This document shows positions 8,644 through 16,970 of a DNA stretch of 64,000 nt, piece after piece. Under the pieces are notes generated by a model. It was not told where the DNA came from. It did no database searches and saw only the letters and a list, made by a program, of their open reading frames with translations. The DNA comes from Ornithinibacter aureus (lineage in GTDB: Bacteria; Actinomycetota; Actinomycetes; Actinomycetales; Dermatophilaceae), in contig NZ_VMSB01000001.1 of assembly GCF_009858245.1 (NCBI RefSeq), positions 992,001 to 1,056,000 on the forward strand. The letters run 5' to 3'. Numbering within the stretch: position 1 is the first letter of the stretch; the number at the start of each line of letters is the position of its first letter. A program made the position numbers and the translations under genes.

Positions 8644-10253
8644 CCGTCTCCTCCAGCGACCGCGCCGCGTCCGTCGCCCGGTTGCGCCGCCTCGCAGTCG
8701 ACGGCCGCGTTTCCAACCAGCACGTCCGCGACACCGCGGCACGGCTCGGAGTAACCCCCCGCACCATCCGCCGCTGGCTCACGGCCGACCCCCACCACGC
8801 CCCGGAACAGACCGTCGTGGACATCGAAAGCACCACCGCGCCTGTAAGTGACGCCCCCAAGGCCCCGGGCACTCGGGCCAGGTTCGAGATCACGTCCGAG
8901 CACCTCCTCGCGTACGCGGACAGCCGCTCCGCCCGCGACGCGTACCGCCAGCTCACCCGACATGGGCAGGTCGACTGCTCGTACGCGACGTTCGCCCGCG
9001 CCCTCGCACGCGTCGACCCCGCACGCAGGTACGGCGCCCTCGAAGGGTTCCCCGGCATGGCCCGCAACTGGGTGTACCTGCGCACCACGTCGCCGCACCG
9101 CAACCACTCCCTCCACGTCGACCACACCCGCGCGGACGTGCGCGTCCTCCCCGACCACCGCGCCCGTAACGCGATCCGCCCGTACCTGACTGTGGCCGTG
9201 GACGCCGCCACGAGCCTCGTCCACGCGTTCTTGTGGAAGACCCCCGTGAACACCGACTTGGTCGCTGCCGCCCTCGCGGAGGTTGCGACCGAGCATGACT
9301 ACCACGGTGTGACTCTCGGTGGCATCCCCGAACAGGTCGTCTTCGACAACGGCGCCGAGAACTACGCCGCAGTCACGCATACCTCAGCGGACATGCTCGG
9401 CTGGGTCGTCTCCCCTATTCCGCCCTACTCGTCCTGGCTGAACGGGAAGGCCGAACGCGCAATCCAGCTCGTGAACTCCCGCCTCACCGGGCGTGCACCC
9501 GGCGCACTGCACGTCGGCACCACCCAAGACGGGAAGCGGCGCGTCGTCGCGAACCTCCCGAAGGACACCGACCTGAACTCCGTGTGGACGTGGGGCGCAC
9601 TCAACCTGGCCCTCACCGAGGTCGTCGACGAGATCAACACCCGCATCCCCGTCAAGGAGCTCGGCGGCCTCACCCGCCTTCAGGCATACGCGGCCGACCC
9701 GACCGAACAACGGTTCATCACCCCGGTCGAGCTCCGCGCCGCGATGATGCCGACCGCGAAGGACACGTACCGGGCCACGAAGAACGGCATCCACTTCGAC
9801 AACGGCCAGTACGTGTCCGCGGACTTGCGTGTCGGCACCGACTACCGCGTCCGGCACATGGCCCGGTCCCGCGACTTCATCGAGGTGTTCGACACGTCCG
9901 GCGAGCACGTGGCCCGCGCGTGGAACGTAGACGTGCTGCCGAAGTCGGAACGTGACGCGATCCTCGCCAAGCGTGCCCGCGACTCGCAGGAGTTGAACCG
10001 TGTCAACGAGTCCCTGCGGATCGTGCGCGAGCAGCGCGCGCGCTCCGGCAACGCGATCGCCGCTGCCCACCACGCGGACGACACCCACGACGACGACGGC
10101 CCGGACGGAGCGACCACACCAGTCGTGCCCGAGCCCGTAGTCAAGCTCGACCGGCGCAAGCGCCGCACCGCACAGGACACGAAACAGCCCGTCCCGTCCC
10201 CTGTCCTGCCGCCCGAGTTGCTCGACAGGTATAGCAACGACCTGCCCGACTGA
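8640..10253 (+). CDS. TnsB/MuA-like DDE transposase
   Basis: This 537-aa protein is the strand-transfer enzyme of the element. The N-terminus has an HTH (RVSNQHVRDTAARLGVTPRTIRRWL, about residues 20-44). The rve core has Asp in HVDHTRADV (about 161), Asp in VFDNGAEN (about 240) and Glu in NGKAERAIQLVNSRL (about 276). After it comes the beta-barrel segment typical of Mu transposase C-terminal domains (GIHFDNGQYVSADLRVGTDYRVRH, DFIEVFDTSGEHVARAW) and a charged tail that in TnsB contacts the ATPase. It starts in a GTGA overlap with tnsA, and the TnsC-like gene follows after 28 bases. Confidence 0.88.
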   Translation: MTVSSSDRAASVARLRRLAVDGRVSNQHVRDTAARLGVTPRTIRRWLTADPHHAPEQTVVDIESTTAPVSDAPKAPGTRARFEITSEHLLAYADSRSARDAYRQLTRHGQVDCSYATFARALARVDPARRYGALEGFPGMARNWVYLRTTSPHRNHSLHVDHTRADVRVLPDHRARNAIRPYLTVAVDAATSLVHAFLWKTPVNTDLVAAALAEVATEHDYHGVTLGGIPEQVVFDNGAENYAAVTHTSADMLGWVVSPIPPYSSWLNGKAERAIQLVNSRLTGRAPGALHVGTTQDGKRRVVANLPKDTDLNSVWTWGALNLALTEVVDEINTRIPVKELGGLTRLQAYAADPTEQRFITPVELRAAMMPTAKDTYRATKNGIHFDNGQYVSADLRVGTDYRVRHMARSRDFIEVFDTSGEHVARAWNVDVLPKSERDAILAKRARDSQELNRVNESLRIVREQRARSGNAIAAAHHADDTHDDDGPDGATTPVVPEPVVKLDRRKRRTAQDTKQPVPSPVLPPELLDRYSNDLPD

Positions 10254-10281
10254 CCCCACCCCTACTGAGAGGAACAGCCCC

Positions 10282-11031
10282 GTGACTGTCACCGACCGGA
10301 CCCAGATCCCGTTCTCCGCGATCCTGCGCGACGATCCCGCAATCACGCCCTACTTCCGCGATGCGTACGCGAAGATCCGGTACGCGACGGACGAGAACGC
10401 GATTGTCGCGATCGACGGGCCGCCCGGCACGGGCAAGACGACCTGTGCGGTGTACGCCGCCGACCGGGTCGCCCGGCCAGCCGTGATCGTCACCATGTCC
10501 GACCGACCCGCCCCGCTGGATGTGCTCCGCCACTCCTACCAGGCGATCACCGGGGAACGGTGCGGGCGCCTCACCCGATACGACCTGGGCAACCTGCTCC
10601 GCGACGCCCTGCCCGAGTGGGGCGGACTCCTCGTCGTGGACGAGCTCCAGAACGCGCAGGTTTCCGCGATGAAGGAACTGGTGTGGCTGCACGAGACGAC
10701 CCGTGGCGGGTTCGCGCTCGCGGCCGTCGGATCGAACGTCCTCGAAGCGGTCACCCGGTATCCGCAGCTCGAATCACGCGTCCTCACGTCAGCGACGTTC
10801 GCGCCCCTGGACGGGGACGACCTGCTCGGCGCCGTCGTGCGCCTCCACCCAGGGTTCGCGCTGGCCGACCCTGCCGACGTGTTTGTCCACGACCGGGTTG
10901 TGTGCCGGGGCCTGATCCGCACGTGGGCGCACACCGCGCGCGTCCTCGCCGACGACGACCCCGCCGTGCCCGTGACCGGGGACAGGTTCGCGTGGGCGCG
11001 CAGCGTCCTCATGGCAAGGCGGTCAGCGTGA
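10282..11031 (+). CDS. TnsC/TniB-like AAA+ ATPase
   Basis: This 249-aa ATPase is the expected transposition regulator that carries target-site information to the transposase. It has Walker A GPPGTGKTT (about residues 45-53), Walker B LLVVDELQNAQ (about 117-127) and a sensor-I-like AAVGSN (about 150). The GTG start follows GAGAGGAA. It overlaps the next gene by GTGA. At this size it resembles MuB/TniB more than the 555-aa TnsC of Tn7. Confidence 0.85.
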   Translation: MTVTDRTQIPFSAILRDDPAITPYFRDAYAKIRYATDENAIVAIDGPPGTGKTTCAVYAADRVARPAVIVTMSDRPAPLDVLRHSYQAITGERCGRLTRYDLGNLLRDALPEWGGLLVVDELQNAQVSAMKELVWLHETTRGGFALAAVGSNVLEAVTRYPQLESRVLTSATFAPLDGDDLLGAVVRLHPGFALADPADVFVHDRVVCRGLIRTWAHTARVLADDDPAVPVTGDRFAWARSVLMARRSA

Positions 11032-12221
11032 CGACCCGCCGCTACCTGTGGGCCGACCCCGCCGACCACTCCCGCGCGATCCGGGAAGCCGGAACCGTGG
11101 ATGACGGCGTGGTCCTGTCGGTCGTCCGCCCGCACCGCCGCCCGTACACGTTCCACCGGGACGTGCTCGCAGCGATCGGCGCACGGCATGACGTGCGGGG
11201 CGCTAACGCCCGCTCCGGGGCAGGTCGCGAGCTCGCGCTCATTGAGTCGTGGCTGACCGGCTACCGGGTGGAGGCGGTCGTCCTCGCGCACGCGGACATG
11301 ATCGGCGTGCCCAAGTGGATCGTCCCCATCGCGGAAGCGGTGGAGGCTGCGGGCGCGGATCTCGTCCTCGTGTCCGACGACTCCGCAGGCGGTCAGTTCG
11401 CGGACTGGTGCGCCGCGAACGGGATGCCGGTCGAGACGGGCCAGGACCCGTCACGCCTCACTGTCCGCGCGGCCTACCAGGAGCCGCCCGAGGAGCGTGC
11501 GGCCCGCCCGTTCCCAGTGCACGTGCCGCGGGCCGCGTTCTACGTGTGGCGAGCCCGCGCCCGCGACACACTCCCACCCGCGGACTTCGCGGTCGTGGAC
11601 CGGTTGTACCGGGACGTGTTCGCGTCCGTGGCAGCCGACCCGCCCGGCGATGCCGATACCGCCACCCGTGTCATCGCTGGGCTGCTCGCGGACAAGACCG
11701 GCCCGGGCGAGTGCATGACCGTCGTTCGGGCCGTCCAGTCCGCTATGTTCACGTCCGGGTTCCTCCTGAGCCTGGTCACGAACGCGGCCCTCGCGGCCGT
11801 CCGCACCAACGATCACCGCCGCCTCAACCGGCACGAGATCAGGTCCCTGCGCGCATACGCCGAACCGTGGGTCGGGACCGCGGTCCTCCTCCACGACGCA
11901 GGCATGGAGTACGCCATGAACATGTCCAGGCTCAGGCTCCGAAACGTCACGCCGGACGGAACGCTCACCGGGAAGGGTCGGGACGCTTGGACGTTTCACG
12001 AAGACGCGGCCCCGTTCCTGCGCGCGCAACGGCACCTGCGCCTACTTGAAGGGGCCGGTCCCGACGACCCGATCCTGTCCCGCCCCGGCCGCGACGTCGC
12101 CGACGCCGTCCGGTGGGCACGGTCGGATCTGAACCTGTCCGGGAACGCCCGCGCCCACCAGCCCGACCAGTGGGTCAAGTCGTTGCGCCTCACGGTCACG
12201 CCCGTGGGAAGGAGCCGGTAA
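11028..12221 (+). CDS. Unrecognised protein in the TniQ position of the Tn7-like operon
   Basis: I do not recognise this 397-aa protein. It starts at GTG 11028 inside the TnsC-like stop and ends in a TAATG overlap with the next gene, so it is a core operon member. TniQ/TnsD proteins normally stand here, but no CxxC-type zinc ribbon is present (only isolated cysteines). The N-terminal 140 residues alternate strands and helices (VEAVVLAHADMIG, ADLVLVSDDSAGG), suggestive of a Rossmann-like or nuclease-like alpha/beta fold. The rest is mainly helical with many Arg and Trp. A target-selection role is inferred only from position. Confidence 0.7.
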   Translation: MTTRRYLWADPADHSRAIREAGTVDDGVVLSVVRPHRRPYTFHRDVLAAIGARHDVRGANARSGAGRELALIESWLTGYRVEAVVLAHADMIGVPKWIVPIAEAVEAAGADLVLVSDDSAGGQFADWCAANGMPVETGQDPSRLTVRAAYQEPPEERAARPFPVHVPRAAFYVWRARARDTLPPADFAVVDRLYRDVFASVAADPPGDADTATRVIAGLLADKTGPGECMTVVRAVQSAMFTSGFLLSLVTNAALAAVRTNDHRRLNRHEIRSLRAYAEPWVGTAVLLHDAGMEYAMNMSRLRLRNVTPDGTLTGKGRDAWTFHEDAAPFLRAQRHLRLLEGAGPDDPILSRPGRDVADAVRWARSDLNLSGNARAHQPDQWVKSLRLTVTPVGRSR

Positions 12222-12934
12222 TGCCCAAGCACGTCCCCGCGAACGGTGCCACCCTCGCGACCGCAGTTCGCGCGGCAGGCATGTCCGAACGTGAAGCGTG
12301 CCGCGCCGCGGGCCTGTCCACGTCCGCGTTCCGCCAGGTGATCGTCGCCGACGGCATCCACCCTTCCACCCCCATCGGGAACGTCCACGCGCTCATCACG
12401 ACCGCCGGCATCACCTGGTCCGAACTCCTCGACCACGACCAGCCCTTACCCGACCTGCCTCCCACGCACCTGCCCGACGAAACCCGCCTGACGATCCTTG
12501 CCCGCATCCTCACTACAGCCAGGCACGGCACCCTCATCGAGCATCTGTGCATCGTGTTCGGGTACACCCTCGACCAACTCGAAGACGATCTCGCCACCCT
12601 TGCACCACGGTTCGCTGCACTCGGCCTCACGCTGGGGTATCCCAACAACAGCGCCGTCACCCTCTCCCGCGGCGCCGACCCCGACACCACCCAAGCCATA
12701 GACGCGCTCGCCCGCCTCGACGCCGCCGACCGGCCCATCACCCGCTCCGCTGCCAGCGTCCTCCACCGCGCCTACACAGGAACCCTCAGCGAACAGCGTG
12801 CTACCCGGCAGGACCGGATCGACATGGCCGCCCTCACCAACCGCGGCGCCCTCACCCCCGGACACGGCCCCGTCCTGTCCGCGGACGCGACCTACTCGCT
12901 CATGCTCGACGAGGACCCGACCGCTACGACGTAG
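12221..12934 (+). CDS. Helix-turn-helix protein, last gene of the Tn7-like operon
   Basis: This 237-aa protein has an N-terminal HTH: ATAVRAAGMSEREACRAAGLSTSAFRQVIVADG, about residues 13-45, with the turn at GLS and recognition helix TSAFRQVIV. A mostly helical body follows that I cannot assign to a family. ATG 12221 overlaps the upstream stop (TAATG) and has GGAAGGAG at the right distance. In Tn7-like elements accessory DNA-binding proteins steer target choice, so this one could act with the 397-aa protein, but nothing in the sequence proves it. A strong hairpin follows at 12965. Confidence 0.7.
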   Translation: MPKHVPANGATLATAVRAAGMSEREACRAAGLSTSAFRQVIVADGIHPSTPIGNVHALITTAGITWSELLDHDQPLPDLPPTHLPDETRLTILARILTTARHGTLIEHLCIVFGYTLDQLEDDLATLAPRFAALGLTLGYPNNSAVTLSRGADPDTTQAIDALARLDAADRPITRSAASVLHRAYTGTLSEQRATRQDRIDMAALTNRGALTPGHGPVLSADATYSLMLDEDPTATT

Positions 12935-12964
12935 ACAGACAGGACACCCCCGACTCGGGGGACG

Positions 12965-13000
12965 CGATTGCCCCGGACCGAGTACGGCCCGGGGCAATCG
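12965..13000. terminator. Hairpin terminator after the Tn7-like operon
   Basis: CGATTGCCCCGG (12965-12976) pairs perfectly with CCGGGGCAATCG (12989-13000) around a 12-base loop. There is no T-tract. A smaller hairpin (CCCCCGACTCGGGGG) lies just upstream at about 12948-12962. Its position 30 bases after the last operon gene fits termination. Confidence 0.7.
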
Positions 13001-13084
13001 GTCGTGCTGTTCTCATCCTCTTGTCACTCCCGTTCTCACGGGCCTCCCGTGACGCCTCCCACGCCTGTGACCTGCACAGACAGT

Positions 13085-13167
13085 GGTGACATCCGGTGCG
13101 ACGCTGGTGACAAAACCGTGCGACGGTGGTGACACCAGCGTCTCATTACGGTGACATTCGGGTGAGA
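13085..13167. repeat. Phased GGTGACA repeat array, probable right end of the Tn7-like element
   Basis: GGTGACA begins at 13085, 13106, 13128 and 13150, with a fifth degenerate copy GGTGAGA at 13161. The first four are 21, 22 and 22 bases apart, two helical turns each. The bases after copies 1 and 2 also match (CCGGTGCGACG, ACCGTGCGACG). Arrays of about 22-bp transposase sites next to the tns genes are what Tn7-like right ends look like. I could not find the matching left-end copies (TGTCACC) in the window, so the element may extend past its left edge, with the hsd genes as cargo. Confidence 0.55.
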
Positions 13168-13365
13168 ACTTGCATACTGGTAGGGGTGCACTATTCGGGG
13201 TGAGCACAGTTCTCCTTTCGCAGCCTGCGAGTTCTCGACCCTGGAATGACCGACGCGGCGTCCGCACCGCCGGGGGAATGCTCACAGGGAGGGCATCGTG
13301 TGAGCGCGGGCGGTACTTCAGATACTCGATGGGAACTTCCTGGTCCGTGCTCTAGGGTGGTGGGC

Positions 13366-13410
13366 ATGTTGGTTCAGGGCACTGCCTCGCTGCGCCTGCG
13401 CAGCCGCTGA
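13366..13410 (+). CDS. erm leader peptide (MLVQGTASLRLRSR)
   Basis: A 14-codon open frame upstream of the methyltransferase ends 103 bases before its start. It contains the Arg-Leu-Arg triplet typical of macrolide-stalled Erm leader peptides and matches closely the layout of the Corynebacterium Erm(X) leader (MLxxGTAxLRLR). Ribosomes stalled by macrolide at RLR would refold the mRNA and expose the erm ribosome site. It is too short for ordinary gene calling. Identification rests on position, length and the RLR motif. Confidence 0.85.
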   Translation: MLVQGTASLRLRSR

Positions 13411-13438
13411 CGGCGGCGAGCAGCACTTCTCTTCGTGA

Positions 13439-13508
13439 CGCTCCCGCCCCCGGAGTCATGCCGGGCGGCCGCTATGCCATGCCCGGCTCCGCCACGAACA
13501 ACGGAGCG
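13439..13508 (+). promoter_or_regulatory. erm translational attenuator sequestering the ribosome site
   Basis: CGCTCC at 13439-13444 is complementary to the erm ribosome site GGAGCG at 13503-13508, with flanking CTTCG/GAAG adding pairs. Between them GCCGGGC (about 13460-13466) can pair with GCCCGGC (about 13480-13486). The order leader peptide, anti-site, inner hairpin, ribosome site is the classical inducible erm design. Folding was judged by eye only. Confidence 0.65.
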
Positions 13509-13513
13509 AAGCA

Positions 13514-14332
13514 GTGCCCACCTACCGCCACGGCCGTCACGAGCACGGCCAGAACTACCTCACCGACCGCCAGACGATCCGACGCATCATCGACCTGGTC
13601 CGCGACACGTGCGGACCGATCTTGGAGATCGGACCAGGCGAGGGCGCGTTAACCCGCCCACTCCTGAGCCTTGGTAGACCCGTCCACGCCGTCGAGATCG
13701 ACCCCCGTCTCGCCCGAAAGCTCAACCAAGAGCTTGGTCTCGCCACGATCACCGAGGGCGACTTCCTCAAGCACAGGATCCCTGACTATCCGCACGTGCT
13801 CGTCGGGAACCTCCCCTTCCACCAGACCACTGCCATCCTCCGCCACATCCTGCATGCACCCGGGTGGACCGACGCGGTGCTACTCGTCCAGTGGGAGGTT
13901 GCCCGACGACGGGCCGGCGTGGGTGGAGCCAGCATGATGACCGCTCAATGGTCACCATGGTTCGAGTTCACCCTTCACGGTCGCGTGCCGGCCCGAGCGT
14001 TCACCCCGGCTCCGGGAGTCGACGGAGGCCTGATGGCGATCCGGCGCTGCCCAGACCCGCCCATCCGCATGCGCGATCGTCGCCGCTTTCAGGCCCTTGT
14101 CCATCGGGTGTACACCGGTCCGGGACACGGATTGGCTCAGATTCTCGCTCGCAATACCGCCCTCGGAAGTCCGAAGGACGCCACGTCCTGGTTGCTCAAG
14201 CACAGACTCGCGGGATCCGACGTGCCCAAGTCGATGAGCACGATGGCATGGGTCGACCTGTTCCGCACGACGGGGACGTCTCCGCCACCGACACGCACCA
14301 ATCGCGGTCAACGCAGCCGCCGGCGAGGTTGA
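13514..14332 (+). CDS. erm: 23S rRNA (adenine-N6)-dimethyltransferase, Erm(X)-like
   Basis: The enzyme dimethylates A2058 of 23S rRNA and confers macrolide-lincosamide-streptogramin B resistance. The 272-aa sequence has the SAM motif EIGPGEGALTRPL (about residues 37-49), the acidic VEID (about 61-64), EGDFL (about 79-83) and the catalytic NLPF (about 95-98), all as in KsgA/Erm enzymes. The start QNYLTD near residue 15 is diagnostic. GTG 13514 follows GGAGCGAA. The Arg-rich C-terminal tail (QRSRRRG) is usual for actinobacterial Erm proteins. It faces the zinc-ribbon recombinase gene convergently and sits between two mobile modules, so it is probably imported. Confidence 0.93.
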   Translation: MPTYRHGRHEHGQNYLTDRQTIRRIIDLVRDTCGPILEIGPGEGALTRPLLSLGRPVHAVEIDPRLARKLNQELGLATITEGDFLKHRIPDYPHVLVGNLPFHQTTAILRHILHAPGWTDAVLLVQWEVARRRAGVGGASMMTAQWSPWFEFTLHGRVPARAFTPAPGVDGGLMAIRRCPDPPIRMRDRRRFQALVHRVYTGPGHGLAQILARNTALGSPKDATSWLLKHRLAGSDVPKSMSTMAWVDLFRTTGTSPPPTRTNRGQRSRRRG

Positions 14333-14410
14333 CGACCGACGGCGGGAGGCCTGGCGCCCGCGTGGATCCTGAGGTAAGCGCCTGGCGGTGTTCAACCCGA
14401 CCAGCGTTCC

Positions 14411-16726
14411 TCACGCCGGATCCTGAGCTCGGCGCAGGACGACGTACTCAGTCCACTGGCGCTCGACCAGGGCAGCCCACTGGGAAGCGGTGGTGTGTGC
14501 CAGGCCGAGGTAATCCGCGAGTACGGGGACGGGCAGCTCCTTAGCGAGATGCGCGAGTGCGGCGTTCCTGGAAGGACGGACTCCGATTCCCAAGCACTGC
14601 TTCGTGCGTGCTGCCAGACTGCCGGGGTTGAGGTGTCGGCCGGGGTGTTGACGGGGGAAGAGCCAGCCGCTCATCGACTCTTCGGCCACTTTCCGCTGCT
14701 GCAGCACGAGATCCGCTAGAGAGTCAGGGAGGTGGATCGGCGTTCGCCCGACGATGAGTTCGACGCGGCCTTCATGTTCGACGACCTGTTCCACGCTCAT
14801 CGTGGTCAAGGCGGTCGGCCCGAGGGCGAAAAGGAGAAGGAGGGCGCCAGCCACACGGATGTTTAACGGAAGTGAGGAGTCGACGATGCACCGGTGAAGC
14901 GTCTCCCAGCGCCGATCCGTGGGGAGGAACTCCGATGGCTGGCTATGTCGCCGCAGCGGTACCCGCAGCTCGTCCACCAAGCCTTGGCGATGGGCCCAGC
15001 TGATGAAGTCACGGATCTCCACGCGAGCCGGCGGTCCATTGGCGAGCCAACGGTCGAACCCCGACTGCGACAACTCTTGGAGCCCATGCCCTTCGGCTTC
15101 CAGCCACGACAGAAGGCGTAGGGCGAGGAGGAGACGTTCGCGTGCGTGATGACGAGTTGCCGGGCGGTGAGGGCGCCCCTTCGCCCGTCGCAGTACGTGC
15201 CACATCGCGTACCGTCGAACGATCGTCTGGTGCTGGGGCTGTACGGCGCCAAGTCGCTGGGTCAGCCACTCAAGGGTGTCGTCTAGTTCCGATGCACGAC
15301 CTGGCAAGACTCCGGTGAACATGAGAAGTGCTCGAAGGAAGTTGGCGGCTGCGGTGTTGTTCTCGGCATCGAGCGCCTCGTGGCTCAGACCTTTGCCGTT
15401 GAGGAGTTCGCGAAGGATGGCCGCGGATCGGCTGCGCGTCCAGCCAATCGCGGTCATGGGGCGGTTCTCGATGTCGAAGTAGTCCAGCAGCGGTCTGAGG
15501 CTCTCAACCACATCACCGTCGCGTGAGATCACAGACATCAGTTCTTCCTGAGCGGTGCACCTCGGACATCGTCCACGAGAGTAGGGAGCAGCGAGGACAC
15601 CGCAGGCGTGGCAGGTCCACGGGCGTCGTTGGCCCGCGCATGCACCGCAGATCCGGCGATCACCGCTGGCGATCCCGACCAGGGGTCTACTCTCGCCGCA
15701 CTGAAAGCAAGGGTGAGGCTTGGTGCGGATCTGTTGGTAGCAGGCGCTGCACACAGGTCCGAGGGGAAGCTCGGCCCACACGGGCGAGGTACGACCGCAC
15801 GCCCCGCAGGGTCGTTGCGGGCGACTGAGGACGTAGCAGGCGTAACAGAGATGCCCGCCATTGACCCGCCTGACTTTGGGCGACGTGCCCTTGCCACAGT
15901 CCCGGCAAGAGACCGGTCTCGGGTCCCAGCATCGGTCGCATAGTCGCTCCCCCCGTGGTCCCCGCCGGGGGACCTGCGCGTGCTCTCGACCGCAGTCAGA
16001 ACACGCCTGCTTGTGGTGACGCTTGTAGCAGGCCCAGCACAAGGCACCACCGGCGACGTTGAGGCTCTTCACCGTGTGCGTGCGCCCGCAACTCAGGCAG
16101 ACGAAGCTCTCCCGCGGTCGGCAGGTCTGGCACAGGGGCTCGCCACCTGGAGTTCGGGCTGCTACGGGGTTGACCCGGCCGCAGAGGGAGCATTCCTGGC
16201 GACGCGCCGGATCATGCCTGATGCACGCCGTGCAGACCAGGCCATCCGTGGAGTGGCGGCCGCCGACTGGCCTGATGCGGCCGCAACGCCCGCAGGGGAC
16301 AAGCCGATTGGCGAGATAGCAGGTGCCGCAGACTCGGTCGCCGTTGGCGCCCCAGCGGTTGAGAACCACTTGACGCCCGCAACCCGAGCACTTGGCTGGG
16401 ACGACGAGCCCTGGGTGTGTCTCGGCAAGGGCCTTGAGAAGGCGCAGGCGACTTGCAGGGCCGTCCGATCGTCCTGACACCAGAGCATCGGGGTGGCTGT
16501 CCAAGTAGCTGAGCAACTTGGCTTGGACCTTGGGGTACAGGTTGAGCCCACCGAGAATCTCGGCAACAGAGTCCCGGACGTCGGGGTTGTCCAGCAACCG
16601 ACAGATCGCCTCGACCAGCCGTGGATCAGTCGGCCAGGAGAGCACGTCATAGACCCTTGGGCCGCCGGATTGTCGTGCGTCGAACGGGAGGTTGCTCACG
16701 AGCTGCCGTCGTGCCGGTCTTGGCAA
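14411..16726 (-). CDS. Zinc-ribbon-array protein with a degenerate tyrosine-recombinase domain (TnpB-like partner)
   Basis: This 771-aa protein begins with a helical stretch. Then come nine tandem CxxC...CxxC units (CSGCG, CGRCG, CSLCG, CLSCG, CSDCG, CRDCG, CGACG, CFQCG, CHACG; roughly residues 112-390). The second half (about 400-771) follows the tyrosine-recombinase layout of a SAM-like core domain, a catalytic-like domain (ALLLLFALGPTALTTMS) and LGLAHTTASQWAAL near the end. The Arg of GLR is Pro, the HxxR is altered and the final Tyr is Trp, so it should not cut DNA itself. It overlaps the HTH gene in another frame; GTG at 16645 is an alternative start just after the HTH stop. A helper role with the active recombinase upstream is inferred. 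Confidence 0.75.
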   Translation of the reverse strand: MPRPARRQLVSNLPFDARQSGGPRVYDVLSWPTDPRLVEAICRLLDNPDVRDSVAEILGGLNLYPKVQAKLLSYLDSHPDALVSGRSDGPASRLRLLKALAETHPGLVVPAKCSGCGRQVVLNRWGANGDRVCGTCYLANRLVPCGRCGRIRPVGGRHSTDGLVCTACIRHDPARRQECSLCGRVNPVAARTPGGEPLCQTCRPRESFVCLSCGRTHTVKSLNVAGGALCWACYKRHHKQACSDCGREHAQVPRRGPRGERLCDRCWDPRPVSCRDCGKGTSPKVRRVNGGHLCYACYVLSRPQRPCGACGRTSPVWAELPLGPVCSACYQQIRTKPHPCFQCGESRPLVGIASGDRRICGACAGQRRPWTCHACGVLAAPYSRGRCPRCTAQEELMSVISRDGDVVESLRPLLDYFDIENRPMTAIGWTRSRSAAILRELLNGKGLSHEALDAENNTAAANFLRALLMFTGVLPGRASELDDTLEWLTQRLGAVQPQHQTIVRRYAMWHVLRRAKGRPHRPATRHHARERLLLALRLLSWLEAEGHGLQELSQSGFDRWLANGPPARVEIRDFISWAHRQGLVDELRVPLRRHSQPSEFLPTDRRWETLHRCIVDSSLPLNIRVAGALLLLFALGPTALTTMSVEQVVEHEGRVELIVGRTPIHLPDSLADLVLQQRKVAEESMSGWLFPRQHPGRHLNPGSLAARTKQCLGIGVRPSRNAALAHLAKELPVPVLADYLGLAHTTASQWAALVERQWTEYVVLRRAQDPA

Positions 16727-16970
16727 CCTCCCGATTCACCACCGACACGCTGATGAGGTCTCCCGGCCCACACCCGAGGATGTCGCACAGCGCTGCGAGG
16801 GTGTCCATGGACAGCCGCTGCGGCGGCTGGGTCACCAGCCGGTAGACCTGCTCCCGTGATAGATGAATGCCTCGCTCCTCGAGGAGTGGAAGCAGGTCGC
16901 TCGTTTGGAACATGCCATGCGTTGCCATGAGCTGGCGCAAGTGCCAGTCATAGCCCATCTTGCGGATCAT
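16647..16970 (-). CDS. Small XRE-type helix-turn-helix protein of the recombinase trio
   Basis: This 107-aa protein has a Cro/CI-like domain: HLRQLMATHGMFQTSDLLPLLEERGIHLSREQVYRLVTQPPQRLSMDTLAALCDILGCGPGDL, with the recognition helix at SREQVYRLV. A basic tail follows. It overlaps the recombinase gene by 23 bases and the large zinc-ribbon gene in another frame, so the three are translated as a unit. It could be an excision factor, like Tn554 TnpC in position and size, or the repressor acting at the palindrome before the operon. Confidence 0.75.
   Translation of the reverse strand: MIRKMGYDWHLRQLMATHGMFQTSDLLPLLEERGIHLSREQVYRLVTQPPQRLSMDTLAALCDILGCGPGDLISVSVVNREVAKTGTTAAREQPPVRRTTIRRPKGL

Noticed and set aside
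11028-12221. TniQ identity for the fourth gene of the Tn7-like operon
   Set aside because: Position fits, but there is no zinc ribbon or other TniQ signature, so the name was not used.
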